Positions 51,592-60,856 are shown, counted from the stretch's first letter. The stretch: DNA of 64,000 nt from JAGQVA01 sp041391725 (GCA_041391725.1 JAWKNL010000003.1:372001-436000), one strand, 5' to 3'. Notes: generated by a model not told the origin, from the sequence alone. A program made the numbers and translations.

Positions 51592-54500
51592 CTATTTTGT
51601 GGTCAATTGCTCTTTTGTGCGCAGGAAAGCCGCCAGATTCAGAATCTCTTCATCTTTCAGTGTACTCAGCAATCCCTCCGGCATCATCGAATACGGAGAA
51701 ACCTCTCTTGCCTGGATATCGGATTTACTTACCACAACGGCATCCTGCCCTACCACCCGCAGCGTAATCTGGCGTTCGTTTTCGGCGGTGATATTTCCGC
51801 TGTATGTGCGGCCATCTCTTGTCGTTACCACTACCATTTTGTAGTCATCCTGAATTTCCCCGCTGGGATCCAGAAGGTTGCCGAGCAAGTAATCCACATT
51901 CTGCCGGTTGGAGCCGGTCAGGTCGGGGCCTATATTGCCGCCTTCTCCGTACATTTTGTGACATACGCCACAGGCCTGCTGAAACACCCGCCTGCCATCC
52001 ACAGGATCTGCCGCACTGATGGATTTGCTGGTCAACAGATTTTTGTAGCGGGAATAGGCAACTTCCTTGTCAGAAGAAAGTTCGTCCACCGGCCCCCAAA
52101 TCTCTACAAACCCGTTTCCCACAACCCTGCGGAGCTGCCGTGCAGCGTAAGCGGGAATGTCCGTTTTGGGAATGGTCTGGTTTTTCAGCGCCTGTGTCAG
52201 CATAGCCCCATAGCGGGAACGGGAAGAAAGCGTACGCACCGCTTCCTGTTTTTCTTCTGCAGATAACCCATTGTACCGCGCCATCAGTTGTTTGCCCAAA
52301 TCCTCACTGTCATAGGCCGCAACTGCTTTTATGGCCTCCATCCGCAATTCGCGATTGCCGAGGAGGGCCGGCAAAATGGCGGGAAGCTCGGGCCGCTGCC
52401 GGATGTAAAGGGTTTCAAGCGCCTTTATTCTTTCTTCCGCAGGCACATTCGGGTTTTGCACTTTTGCCAGCGCAGCCCTGGCAGCTTCGGTATCTCCCAG
52501 CAGTTCTGAAATCTCCCGGGCCATAACGGCAGCGTTTTTATCGGCTTTCAGCCGTTCATATACTTTCGGCCACCTGGCAGGGACAGCGATATCGGTTCGG
52601 CCTTCGAGGGCATCCCGTATTCCTTTGAGAAGGGCAGTCTGCCCGCGTGGGTTTTTATCCAGCCATGCGATCAGTGTTTCAAACTGACCTGCATCGACAA
52701 TCCGCCGGGCGATATATTCATTGACCAATGGTATTTTTCCGGAAGATGTCAAAGCCACTGCCCGCGAGGGATCTTCAGCAGCGAGGGGTTCTACGGCAAA
52801 CCATATCATCAACGGAAGGTTGTGATCATCTGCGTCTTCGGCATGGCGCATAAGATTCCCTGCAATCGCCCAGCGGGATTCGTGATTGATTCGCTGAAGC
52901 GCCGAAGCAAGGTATAAACGCACGACAGGTGAAGTGTCTTCTCCGGCCATTTTCTCAAACTTTTTCAGTACCTCACCGGAAGGCGCTCTATCCTCACACA
53001 ACAACTGCACTGCCCATGCACGGATGTAGGGATTGGTGTCGGAAAGGGCTGTAAGCAGTTCTTTTTCGGAAAGGTTCTGCGTAACGTGAAGTGCCCACAT
53101 CGCCCGTAGCCGCCATTCCTCATTTGTATTTTTCTGATAAATATCTTTCAACACCTCCCATGCGCCTGTATCCAATTTGCCCTTGTGTGCACGGCTTTGC
53201 ATAATCAGTCTTGCCCTTCTGGCGTGCCATTCGCTTTTGCTGGTTTGAAGGTCTGCCAGTTGCTCGTCCGAAAATGTATTCAAATCATCATATCTGCCCT
53301 GCCAGTTTTCGGCGAGGGTTTTTTCCGGAGAAATGCGGAATATACGCCCGGTTTCCTTGTTGAGCACTTCCTTTCCACATATATCTGCGTCGTGCCAGTC
53401 GAGGACATACAAGTCTCCGTCGGGTCCGATTTCCATGCTGAATCCTATCCATTGTGCGTTGTTGGCCAATAGAAAATCATCTCCGTGATGTCCCACAAAA
53501 CCCGAACCACGCGGTTCTGGAATGTCAGAAAGCACTGCATGTTCGTGGATATTGGCCATAAATATCCGTCCCCGCTGGGTCTGGGGAAAAGCATCGGAAA
53601 GATACACCCTCGCCCCTCCATGTGCCGAGCGGTGGCGATGGTCTGCAATCGTCTGGATATCGCTGTAAACATAAGGGTTAAAATGCCTTCCTCCCTGCCG
53701 CATGTAGATTCCTCCGGGTATCACATGCCATAAGTGAGGAATGACGCAGGCGGAAATAAACATCTGCCCGTTGGCATCAAAATCCACTCCCCAGGGATTG
53801 CTGAATCCATGGGCGACGACCTCAAACCTGTCTTTGACCGGATGATAACGCCACACACCTCCGTTGATCTCCGTACCTTCCCCTTCCAGAATATCTTCGG
53901 GAAATGGTTCTTTGTGGCCATATAGTTTGCCCTGTCCCGCTGGTTTACGGATTTTGGATGGGGTCGCAAATCCTTCCAGTCCGTACAGCCAGCCGTCAGG
54001 CCCCCAGTGAAGGCTGTTGAGCGTTTCGTGCCTGTCGCGAATGCCCCAGCCTGTCAGCAGGACTTTTATATCCTCCTTCTCACCGGTATCATCGCCGTTT
54101 TGATCGGGTACAAAAAGCAGGTTGGGTGGCGCACCGAGAAACAGCCCGTCAAAGCCGGTGGCGATAGCAGCGGGGAAAGGAATTCCTTCGAGAAAAACTT
54201 TGCGACTATCGGCTTTGCCGTCGTGGTCGGTATCTTCGAGGATGACGATCCGGCTGTCTCCCGAATTGGAAAATCCTGTTCCCCTTGTTTCGTAGTCGCG
54301 GTTTTCGGCAATCCAGAGCCTTCCGCGGTCATCCCAGCAGAAAGCCATCGGCTGGGTCATCATAGGTTCTGAAGCCCACACATTTACCTTATACCCTTCC
54401 TGAACCGTCATAGCCGCCACGGCCTCTTCAGGGGTCAGAAACTTTGCCTCACGACCTTCCTGCTGGGCTATTCCCCAGAGAGAGGCAGTGGAATACATGG

Positions 54501-55425
54501 ATTCGTTTCCGGCAAAAGCTTCCCATGCTTTGGTGATTTCCACATCGCTCATGTCGCCTGTGTAAACCATCATCTGATGGCGGATAATCTCCGTTTCATC
54601 CTTTTTGATGCTCCAGTCTCCCAAACGCGCACGGGCTGGCCCTATACCCCATTGCCCGTCCACACGCCAGGTCTGGGGGAATCCCGTGTTATCGGGGTGA
54701 TCAAAAACGGTAATATGCGCCTGATTTTCGCGGCCTTCGACCTGCATGCCTACGTCCACCCACATGGCATGCTGGCCTTCGGCTTTTTCATTTCGCTGGC
54801 GGGCAGCATTGACCACGCCTCCGGGAATACCCTCATACCAGGGCATGCGTATAAATAATCCGCCATAATCGTATTTTCCGATTGTAATGTCGGTCTGCGC
54901 TTTTCCGAGCCATTCGAGGTCAATAAAATATTTACCGCCTTCGTTGCGCATGGCCCAGTTTTGCGTTTCGGTAAGCAGCACATTGCCACTTTCATCGAGC
55001 ATATTGTAAACCGTCTGCCATTTGACGGTATGCCCTGATGATTCGATTACGCGTGCAGAAACCCTGCGCCAGTAATCACCTTCAGGATGGTGAAAAAAGT
55101 CTCTGCCGTTTACCCTGGTAAATCCCCAGTATATGCCGGTCTGATGTTTGTGATGTCCGGGGCTATATTCGGTAAGCACACCTTTGCCATCGGGTGCAGC
55201 GATGGGATGGAGGTAGGGACGGAAATCGGGTTTCGCATTTTGCGTAAGTACAGGCGAGGTTTCGCCGGAGCGAAAAACCGAGATTGTCCCGGCAGTCGTG
55301 TCCTGTTGAATGGTCAGGGTTATTTCCGCAGTTTGCGAATCGGCATCTTTGGAAGATGAGTTTGTACAACCGGAGAAAAAAACAATTCCGGCGGATAAAA
55401 GCAGGCAGAGGAAAAGATTTTTCAC
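51592..55425 (-). CDS. PmoA-like/PVC propeller/HEAT/cytochrome c lipoprotein
   Basis: 1277 aa from the GTG at 55425 (MKNLFLCLLLSAGIVFFSGC, lipobox Cys20); a TTG start at 55482 would add 19 residues before the signal sequence. In order: a PmoA-like (DUF6807) beta domain, about 30-320, with HHKHQTGIYWGFTRVNG; the PVC-type membrane-bound dehydrogenase propeller, about 340-700 (FDGLFLGAPPNLLF, GLEGFATPSKI); HEAT-like helices, about 740-1100; and a C-terminal haem c domain with CGVCH near 1152 and a possible Met ligand in SMMPEGL. It should be a periplasmic lipoprotein that passes electrons from oxidation of a sugar or alcohol to a respiratory acceptor. Planctomycetes and Bacteroidota share such proteins; the PmoA fusion is unusual. 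Confidence 0.82.
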   Translation of the reverse strand: MKNLFLCLLLSAGIVFFSGCTNSSSKDADSQTAEITLTIQQDTTAGTISVFRSGETSPVLTQNAKPDFRPYLHPIAAPDGKGVLTEYSPGHHKHQTGIYWGFTRVNGRDFFHHPEGDYWRRVSARVIESSGHTVKWQTVYNMLDESGNVLLTETQNWAMRNEGGKYFIDLEWLGKAQTDITIGKYDYGGLFIRMPWYEGIPGGVVNAARQRNEKAEGQHAMWVDVGMQVEGRENQAHITVFDHPDNTGFPQTWRVDGQWGIGPARARLGDWSIKKDETEIIRHQMMVYTGDMSDVEITKAWEAFAGNESMYSTASLWGIAQQEGREAKFLTPEEAVAAMTVQEGYKVNVWASEPMMTQPMAFCWDDRGRLWIAENRDYETRGTGFSNSGDSRIVILEDTDHDGKADSRKVFLEGIPFPAAIATGFDGLFLGAPPNLLFVPDQNGDDTGEKEDIKVLLTGWGIRDRHETLNSLHWGPDGWLYGLEGFATPSKIRKPAGQGKLYGHKEPFPEDILEGEGTEINGGVWRYHPVKDRFEVVAHGFSNPWGVDFDANGQMFISACVIPHLWHVIPGGIYMRQGGRHFNPYVYSDIQTIADHRHRSAHGGARVYLSDAFPQTQRGRIFMANIHEHAVLSDIPEPRGSGFVGHHGDDFLLANNAQWIGFSMEIGPDGDLYVLDWHDADICGKEVLNKETGRIFRISPEKTLAENWQGRYDDLNTFSDEQLADLQTSKSEWHARRARLIMQSRAHKGKLDTGAWEVLKDIYQKNTNEEWRLRAMWALHVTQNLSEKELLTALSDTNPYIRAWAVQLLCEDRAPSGEVLKKFEKMAGEDTSPVVRLYLASALQRINHESRWAIAGNLMRHAEDADDHNLPLMIWFAVEPLAAEDPSRAVALTSSGKIPLVNEYIARRIVDAGQFETLIAWLDKNPRGQTALLKGIRDALEGRTDIAVPARWPKVYERLKADKNAAVMAREISELLGDTEAARAALAKVQNPNVPAEERIKALETLYIRQRPELPAILPALLGNRELRMEAIKAVAAYDSEDLGKQLMARYNGLSAEEKQEAVRTLSSRSRYGAMLTQALKNQTIPKTDIPAYAARQLRRVVGNGFVEIWGPVDELSSDKEVAYSRYKNLLTSKSISAADPVDGRRVFQQACGVCHKMYGEGGNIGPDLTGSNRQNVDYLLGNLLDPSGEIQDDYKMVVVTTRDGRTYSGNITAENERQITLRVVGQDAVVVSKSDIQAREVSPYSMMPEGLLSTLKDEEILNLAAFLRTKEQLTTK

Positions 55426-55562
55426 AGCAAGGGGATTGAGTAGTATATTTAGAATAAAATGGTTTGCGAACCAATTAAGCAAGAAGTAACCACGAATTCA
55501 CGAATAAAGAGCGAATAAAATTCAAATTTTTCGCAAACCACCTTCCCATTAGTACAATTCCC

Positions 55563-56234
55563 CTAAGATAGATATTTTTGGAAAGATTCTCGGAACGCGT
55601 TGCCAATGGGAAGATTTTGCCCCGAAACACTCACCATGTCTTTATCTATATAGACAATTTTATCGCGGTTCACAATATATGATTTATGGATTTGAACAAA
55701 GTATTCGGGCAAAGCCTCCATTGCTTCAGCTACAGATTCCCGTGCAATAATTTTCTGCGTTCCGAGATAATAGGTCATATAATTCCCGTCCTTCGCGAGA
55801 TATAAAATATCGGAAGGAAGCACCTGGTAGATTCTGCTGCCGCTTTTTATCAGTATATGTTTTTTAGTTTCAGGTGTGTCTTCTTTTATGCTGTTTGTTA
55901 TTTTAAGCATTGTCCTTGAAAAACGCTCAATACTGATGGGTTTCAGGAGATAGTCAACGACTTCCAGTTCGTAACTTTCAACCGCATATTCCGAATAGGC
56001 CGTCGTAAATACGATCATTATATCTTTGGGAAGCATCCGGGACAAAGCGATTCCTGACAAATGGGGCATATTGATATCGAGGAAAATAAGATCTACTTTG
56101 TTCTCATTGCAATATGCAGCAGCTTTCAGCCCGTTCCTGAATGTACCCACAAGTTCAACCTGCGAAAAATGCACCAGATAGTCTTTCAACAACCCGATTG
56201 CCCGTGGTTCGTCGTCAACGATGATTACTTTCAT
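55563..56234 (-). CDS. LytTR-family response regulator
   Basis: 223 aa. The receiver domain (1-120) has D7/D8 (VDDEPRA), phosphoacceptor D53 (LIFLDINMPHLSG), the T in VFTTAYSEYAV and K in LLKPISIERF. The LytTR DNA-binding domain (about 125-220) contains ILIKSGSRIYQVLPSDILYLAKDGNYMTYYL, split here in the usual beta-strand pattern, and ends with VSGQNLPIGNAFRESFQKYL. It overlaps the start of the sensor-kinase gene by 20 bases, so the pair is one two-component system. LytTR regulators bind direct repeats of about nine bases. Confidence 0.92.
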   Translation of the reverse strand: MKVIIVDDEPRAIGLLKDYLVHFSQVELVGTFRNGLKAAAYCNENKVDLIFLDINMPHLSGIALSRMLPKDIMIVFTTAYSEYAVESYELEVVDYLLKPISIERFSRTMLKITNSIKEDTPETKKHILIKSGSRIYQVLPSDILYLAKDGNYMTYYLGTQKIIARESVAEAMEALPEYFVQIHKSYIVNRDKIVYIDKDMVSVSGQNLPIGNAFRESFQKYLS

Positions 56235-57270
56235 AAGTCCATATCTCCAGTTGTACGATAAATAATCCGTTATCTTCTCTGATCATCAGCGAATGTCGTC
56301 CAGGATACACAATACGCAAACGCTCTACTACTGAACGAATACCGGAACCGCCGGATGGTGTTTTTCGCATTTCCGGGTTCACCGGGTTGGTCAGTTCAAT
56401 ATACACTTTGCCGGGTGCTGTCATATCTATCCGGAGGAAAATTGTTGCCGGCTTTTCTGGTTCAGTTCCATATTTGAAAGCATTTTCGACAAAAGGAATG
56501 AGAATCCCCGGTTCGATGGGCTGTGAGTCGTTATCGCCTGTGGTTTCCAAAATAAAGGTCAATTCGTCCTTTTCAAATCGCAGCGCCTGCAAATCGGCGA
56601 AACTCTGGATAAAGTTTATTTCTTTTCTTAAAGGAACCCGATGCCGGACTGTTTCATCCACCACATACCGCAATAGATAAGACAGTTTGTCGATTGCAGA
56701 TGCAAGGGCGGGATTTTGTACCTGATCGACCATGGAAAGCAGATTGTTCAGGACATTAAACAGAAAATGAGGATGCAACTGCGAGCGGAGAAGGGCAAGT
56801 TCGGCGATATTTTTCTGCAATAAAACCTTCTGTCGCTGCTCTTCAGCATATTTCCATACTTTAAAAAGGCCATAAGCAGCAGCAGCCATCACATAAAATC
56901 CCAAAATACCCACGCCTATCTGCCAGGAAAGGATGGGGCCAGCGGGGTTGTTTTGCCGGAGGTAAAACAGGTAATACCCAAGAGCGGAGACTGGCAAAAT
57001 CGCAAAAGCCCACTTCCCGGCTGATCGCCAGTTCCTCCCCTGACTTAACCGGCCCAAAACCCCTGCGATCGTATAAAACACAACCGCAGAAATCAGTATC
57101 CAGGTCGTCAGTTGTGCCGTAAGCCCGCCATCGCGAACAATGCGCACAGTCTCTATGCCATTGGTAATTTCGATTTCTTTGGACTGAATGGAAAAACTGG
57201 ACACGATCAGCCAGGTACTGCCCAGCCAGAACAATATATGGATAGCCCATTTCAGCAATTGATTTTTCAT
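56215..57270 (-). CDS. LytS-type sensor histidine kinase
   Basis: 351 aa. The N-terminus contains four hydrophobic helices (IHILFWLGSTWLIVSSF, TTWILISAVVFYTIAG, WAFAILPVSALGYYLFYL, IGVGILGFYVMAAAAYGLF). A coiled helix leads into the His_kinase domain with LRSQLHPHFLFNVLNNLLS (phosphoacceptor H168) and the ATP-binding domain with PFVENAFKYG and GSGIRSVVERL (G-rich ATP lid). No periplasmic sensor domain is visible, so the membrane helices probably sense lipids or quinones. It precedes and overlaps the response-regulator gene. Confidence 0.92.
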   Translation of the reverse strand: MKNQLLKWAIHILFWLGSTWLIVSSFSIQSKEIEITNGIETVRIVRDGGLTAQLTTWILISAVVFYTIAGVLGRLSQGRNWRSAGKWAFAILPVSALGYYLFYLRQNNPAGPILSWQIGVGILGFYVMAAAAYGLFKVWKYAEEQRQKVLLQKNIAELALLRSQLHPHFLFNVLNNLLSMVDQVQNPALASAIDKLSYLLRYVVDETVRHRVPLRKEINFIQSFADLQALRFEKDELTFILETTGDNDSQPIEPGILIPFVENAFKYGTEPEKPATIFLRIDMTAPGKVYIELTNPVNPEMRKTPSGGSGIRSVVERLRIVYPGRHSLMIREDNGLFIVQLEIWTYESNHR

Positions 57271-57333
57271 TTTACCAAAATACAGAATACCAGAGGCCCG
57301 ATCGTGATCATTGTGATAAAACCGGTCTGCGAT

Positions 57334-57357
57334 GTTACAAACGAAGGTCTTTGTAAC
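57334..57357. promoter_or_regulatory. Perfect inverted repeat in the LytS/serine-hydrolase intergenic region
   Basis: GTTACAAA (57334-57341), eight-base spacer, TTTGTAAC (57350-57357). It lies between the divergent genes starting at 57270 (minus) and 57439 (plus), so it may control either. Dyad symmetry fits a dimeric regulator better than a LytTR direct repeat. Confidence 0.5.
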
Positions 57358-57407
57358 TTACTCAGGGTCATTTGTCACATTCTTCTCATACGGCTTGTCC
57401 GTGAATT

Positions 57408-57415
57408 TATATTTG
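57408..57415 (+). promoter_or_regulatory. -7 promoter element of the serine hydrolase gene
   Basis: TATATTTG matches TAnnTTTG exactly, 23 bases before the ATG at 57439 and about 50 bases after the inverted repeat. Confidence 0.55.
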
Positions 57416-57438
57416 CCCTCAATCAACAGCATCATACA

Positions 57439-58866
57439 ATGAAATATTCTTTCTTACCCATCGCAACACTTCTCATGATAATGGCAGGATGCCGTTCGCA
57501 GACAGGACAGCAGGAAAAACAGGCAGTAAATGATTCCTTTAAGCAAGCCGCAGAAATAGACAGCTACATACAACAATACCTCGATCTGGATATATTTTCA
57601 GGGGTGGTACTTGTAGCTGAAAATGGTGTTCCGGTGTACGAAAAAGCCTTTGGCCTGGCAGACCGGGAAAAAGCCATTCCCAATACCCTCGATACAAAGT
57701 TTATCATCGGGAGTATGAATAAAAGTTTTACGCAGTTAGCCATTTTACAGCTTATCGAAGAAGGAAAACTCAATTGGGAGGATAAAATGGTCGGCTTTCT
57801 GGATGGATTTACCCTGCCCGGCACGGATAAAATCACCATCCGGCATCTGGTCAGCCACACATCCGGTTTCGGAGATTACCACAGCAGGGAATTTCTTGAT
57901 TTGCCGTTTGAGCAGAAAAATATCGACACCATTACCCGTATTGCCCAGGGTATGGAACTGCTTTTCCCACCGGGGGAAGGCGACGAATATTCAAATACCG
58001 GGTATGTATTGCTTGGGGCGATCATTGAAAAGATAACAGGGGAAAGTTATGCTGATAATATCCAATCGCGAATTGTGGATCGCCTGGGACTGGAAAACAC
58101 TTATGTAAAAAATGTAAAATCTATCCCCGACCGATCTGTGGGTTACCTGCAAACATTGGGCGGAATAGAAGATAACCTGTACTTTCTGATGGAGCCCAAG
58201 CCCGATGGCGGATTTTGGGCTACGGCTGAAGATGTGATGGCTTTTTATCTCAACTTTTTCTACGGAGACAAACTAATAAGTCAGCAATCGAGGGAATCTG
58301 ACGATTTTTTCAGACAGATACAGCCTTTCTATGACCAGCCCGGAAGGGGAATACCGATAGCAGGTGGTTCAAATGGAAATAATAGCGTTCACCTGGAGAT
58401 GCTGAATGAGCATGTCAGTATCGTAGTGCTGGCAAATATGGATGAACCTGTAGCAGAAAAAATCAGTCTGGGGATAATGAAAATCCTGAAGGGAGCCACA
58501 CCTGAGCCTCCGTCATTGCCTGCTATGTTATCAGTATTTCAGGCCTATTCGGAACACGGGGCAGAATATGTAAAAGAAAACTTTGAGGAGCTAACCAAAA
58601 ATTTCCATCCTTCTGATCCCAAAGACCTTATCCTCAACAATATCGGTTACTACTTGTTGAGTAAAAATGAAATTGATCAGGCACTGGATATTTTCCGGTT
58701 GAATACAGAATTGTTCCCCGATATCGCCAACTGTTGGGACAGTTATGGAGAGGTTTTGCTAAATAAAGGCGATAAAGCCGGCGCACTGGCCGCATACAAA
58801 AAAGCGCTTTCCATCAGACCAGATCTTCCGTCAGCAAAACAGGCGGTAAAAATGCTGGAAGAATAA
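57439..58866 (+). CDS. Serine hydrolase (class C beta-lactamase-like) lipoprotein with C-terminal TPR
   Basis: 475 aa from the ATG at 57439, which places a lipobox (IMAGC, Cys18) at the expected distance; the frame opens further upstream, but that would hide the signal sequence and precede the promoter. The beta-lactamase-like domain has S92-M-N-K95 (SxxK) and Y-S-N in DEYSNTGYVLLG. From about residue 390 to the end lie TPR-like repeats (ILNNIGYYLLSKNEIDQALDIF, then DKAGALAAYKKALSIRPD). It is a periplasmic peptidase- or esterase-like enzyme; such proteins often cut D-amino acid peptides. Divergent from a LytS/LytT system that may regulate it. Confidence 0.85.
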   Translation: MKYSFLPIATLLMIMAGCRSQTGQQEKQAVNDSFKQAAEIDSYIQQYLDLDIFSGVVLVAENGVPVYEKAFGLADREKAIPNTLDTKFIIGSMNKSFTQLAILQLIEEGKLNWEDKMVGFLDGFTLPGTDKITIRHLVSHTSGFGDYHSREFLDLPFEQKNIDTITRIAQGMELLFPPGEGDEYSNTGYVLLGAIIEKITGESYADNIQSRIVDRLGLENTYVKNVKSIPDRSVGYLQTLGGIEDNLYFLMEPKPDGGFWATAEDVMAFYLNFFYGDKLISQQSRESDDFFRQIQPFYDQPGRGIPIAGGSNGNNSVHLEMLNEHVSIVVLANMDEPVAEKISLGIMKILKGATPEPPSLPAMLSVFQAYSEHGAEYVKENFEELTKNFHPSDPKDLILNNIGYYLLSKNEIDQALDIFRLNTELFPDIANCWDSYGEVLLNKGDKAGALAAYKKALSIRPDLPSAKQAVKMLEE

Positions 58867-58907
58867 AGAATGGGAATGGTCAATGGCTGATACCCGGGTA
58901 GAATTTG

Positions 58908-60176
58908 CTAAAACATCCGTCCCGGATATACGATGAGTTGAATAAAGTTGAACTCGATATTCCGGAAGCTCACATCGTATTCACCCGGATTTTCCTTTAA
59001 AACTAACCGGGGAAAATAACGGAGGTTGGTGCGGAGCAGAAAAGCCTGCAGGCGATTGGGTCGGATATCCCAGCCAAAAGTAAGTCCATATCCGGGCAAC
59101 TGATCCTGAATTTCCTTTACAGCACCGGTTGTGTATTTCTCTGCAAAAGTGAGGTTTTCAAAAGATACCACAGGGCCTGCGAATGGAGCAAAGCCGTGAT
59201 AATCAAACAGGTATTTTGTTACTTCGAAAGCAAAAGACTGGCGCACAGATCTCTGGATCACACCATAAGTTTCGATACCGTAACCATATCTTCGATAGCT
59301 GGCAGAAAAATTAATATCCGGGTTGTGGAGATAGTAACCCATTGCAAAATCCGGCATAATCGAGATTCCGTTGCGGGGAATCGCAGCATCCCAGGCCTGA
59401 TTGTATTTTGATTTTCCCAGCCACCAGGCAGAAGACATTCCCGCACCTATAAAAAAGCCATTCAGTTTCTTTTTCTCTGCAAGAATCTGAGTAACCTCTT
59501 GCGTTTTGCCTGACTCCCAATCCTTCTCCGCACTGAGGGTGGTTTCCAGCATCATTCGCCAGGAAACAGAAGCATATAATGGCGGAGTTTGTATTTCTGC
59601 AATATCCGACAGGCTGAGATAATAGTTTTGACGGTGCGAATAATTGTAGAGTGCGCTGATTTCGAAAAGATGTCTGTTGTAATTGAAAGTCAGCCCACCC
59701 ACAACTGGCAAACCAACATGGGTAAGATCAGGCCCGCTTTTCTCCGGCAGGTTCTGATTATCCTGTGAATAATAAAATGGTGCAAGGGAAGTTCCCACAA
59801 ACGGCCTGAGCCGCCGGTTCTGTATTCTCCACGGATAATATTTGAATACGGTCTCTACTCCGCTGGAAAAAGAAATATTCTGATTTTGCGATCTAACGCT
59901 GGGATTATACAGCGGGATAGCGATATAAAAATCGGCATGTCCCCAAAAATGTGTACCGCCAATAATAACCCGCGACCGTTGAAGCGACGGCAGCATGAAA
60001 GACTCTGTTATGCCCTGACTGTTAATAAAAGAAGTTTCCCCACCAAAACTTCTCTGGAAGTCAATACCAACATTCATCTGAGCAAACCGGTGCCGCGTCT
60101 GTTTTTCTATATAAATCTGGCCATACGCTACCATTATTGCCAGAGAAAAAGCGATAAAGGAAATGGGTGTTTTCAT
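58908..60176 (-). CDS. Hypothetical outer-membrane protein
   Basis: 422 aa from the ATG at 60176 (MKTPISFIAFSLAIMVAYGQ, a signal peptide ending AYGQ); an ATG nine bases earlier is less likely because it adds a charged residue run. The mature part alternates polar and hydrophobic residues with many aromatic residues and strand-sized segments (HADFYIAIPLYNP, YYLSLSDIAEI), consistent with a transmembrane beta-barrel; no recognised family. It probably sits in the outer membrane. A promoter element lies just upstream. The gene converges on the serine hydrolase gene with about 40 bases between. Confidence 0.7.
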   Translation of the reverse strand: MKTPISFIAFSLAIMVAYGQIYIEKQTRHRFAQMNVGIDFQRSFGGETSFINSQGITESFMLPSLQRSRVIIGGTHFWGHADFYIAIPLYNPSVRSQNQNISFSSGVETVFKYYPWRIQNRRLRPFVGTSLAPFYYSQDNQNLPEKSGPDLTHVGLPVVGGLTFNYNRHLFEISALYNYSHRQNYYLSLSDIAEIQTPPLYASVSWRMMLETTLSAEKDWESGKTQEVTQILAEKKKLNGFFIGAGMSSAWWLGKSKYNQAWDAAIPRNGISIMPDFAMGYYLHNPDINFSASYRRYGYGIETYGVIQRSVRQSFAFEVTKYLFDYHGFAPFAGPVVSFENLTFAEKYTTGAVKEIQDQLPGYGLTFGWDIRPNRLQAFLLRTNLRYFPRLVLKENPGEYDVSFRNIEFNFIQLIVYPGRMF

Positions 60177-60206
60177 TTTATACATGCGGGCTTATAGAAA
60201 AGTGGC

Positions 60207-60214
60207 CAAATATA
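60207..60214 (-). promoter_or_regulatory. -7 promoter element of the outer-membrane protein gene
   Basis: The minus strand reads TATATTTG, an exact TAnnTTTG match, 31 bases before the ATG at 60176. Confidence 0.5.
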
Positions 60215-60309
60215 AACATTTCCTAAAAACCCGGATATAAAATATACCTACCAGCCATGCGGTTCAGGGGTTACTATTTCACGCTTCCGGCGAAGCATAT
60301 CGACAGATG

Positions 60310-60747
60310 TTATACCACAGGTTCCGATACAGCCTCCGGCTCATTCATCGTTGCTGACTGAATGTCCCATTCGCCGTTTAGCATGCGGTGAACATAACAC
60401 CTGTCTGCCTGGCGCAAAAGTTCTGCCCGCTGGTCTTCGGTAAGGTCGCCTTCAACCCGGAAATTGATCTTTACGGTAGTTGCGAGTTTTCCGCCTTCGC
60501 CTCTGCTCACTTCCTGCTCCAGTTCTGCGTCAATATCGCGGATATCCCAGTTGTTGCGACGGGCGATATACCGTACGGTAGCCACTTTGCAGAGCGCAAG
60601 TCCGGCAAGCACAAGTTCGGTGGGCGCCAGCCCGAGGTCAGTACCTTTACTGGGCACGGGCTCGTCTCCGACGATGGTGTGGGTACCGTTGGTAATGATC
60701 GACTGATAACCGAGGGGGAGGTTTTTAATATTGATTTTGGCTTTCAT
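60310..60747 (-). CDS. OsmC-family protein
   Basis: 145 aa. It begins with ITNGTHTIVGDEPVPSKGTDLGLAPTELVLAGLALC (split here by its key features: GDEP, GLAPTELVLAGLALC), the OsmC pattern with the first peroxidatic cysteine, and continues to RADRCYVHRMLNGEW-like RQADRCYVHRML, the second cysteine. OsmC and Ohr enzymes reduce organic hydroperoxides; this member is closer to the YhfA/OsmC group. A pair of Crp-type sites lies upstream. Cytosolic, complete. Confidence 0.9.
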   Translation of the reverse strand: MKAKINIKNLPLGYQSIITNGTHTIVGDEPVPSKGTDLGLAPTELVLAGLALCKVATVRYIARRNNWDIRDIDAELEQEVSRGEGGKLATTVKINFRVEGDLTEDQRAELLRQADRCYVHRMLNGEWDIQSATMNEPEAVSEPVV

Positions 60748-60811
60748 AATCTTACGAAATAAAAAATAAACAGCTTATTCCGTGAAGATAGGAGTTGATA
60801 GTCTTGTCTCC

Positions 60812-60854
60812 CGTGACAAAGATCACAGAGTAAGGTCAGAGTGATAAAAGTCAT
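60812..60854 (-). promoter_or_regulatory. Two Crp/HcpR-like boxes upstream of osmC
   Basis: GTGAC-AAAG-ATCAC at 60813-60826 (GTGA-N6-TCAC, with a following A) matches the Crp/HcpR consensus. A second weaker copy, GTGA-N6-TCAT, is at 60841-60854. Both are in the gap before osmC, 65-107 bases from its start. Confidence 0.5.
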
Positions 60855-60856
60855 TT

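Noticed and set aside
19561..55510. Possible dispersed repeat: CCACGAATGCACG near 19563 and CCACGAATTCACGAAT near 55490
   Set aside because: Only two partial copies are visible, and the first is explained by the rho terminator stem.
57112..57438. N-terminal extension of the serine hydrolase frame
   Set aside because: It would remove the signal sequence from the N-terminus and spans the promoter and inverted repeat; the ATG at 57439 is preferred.
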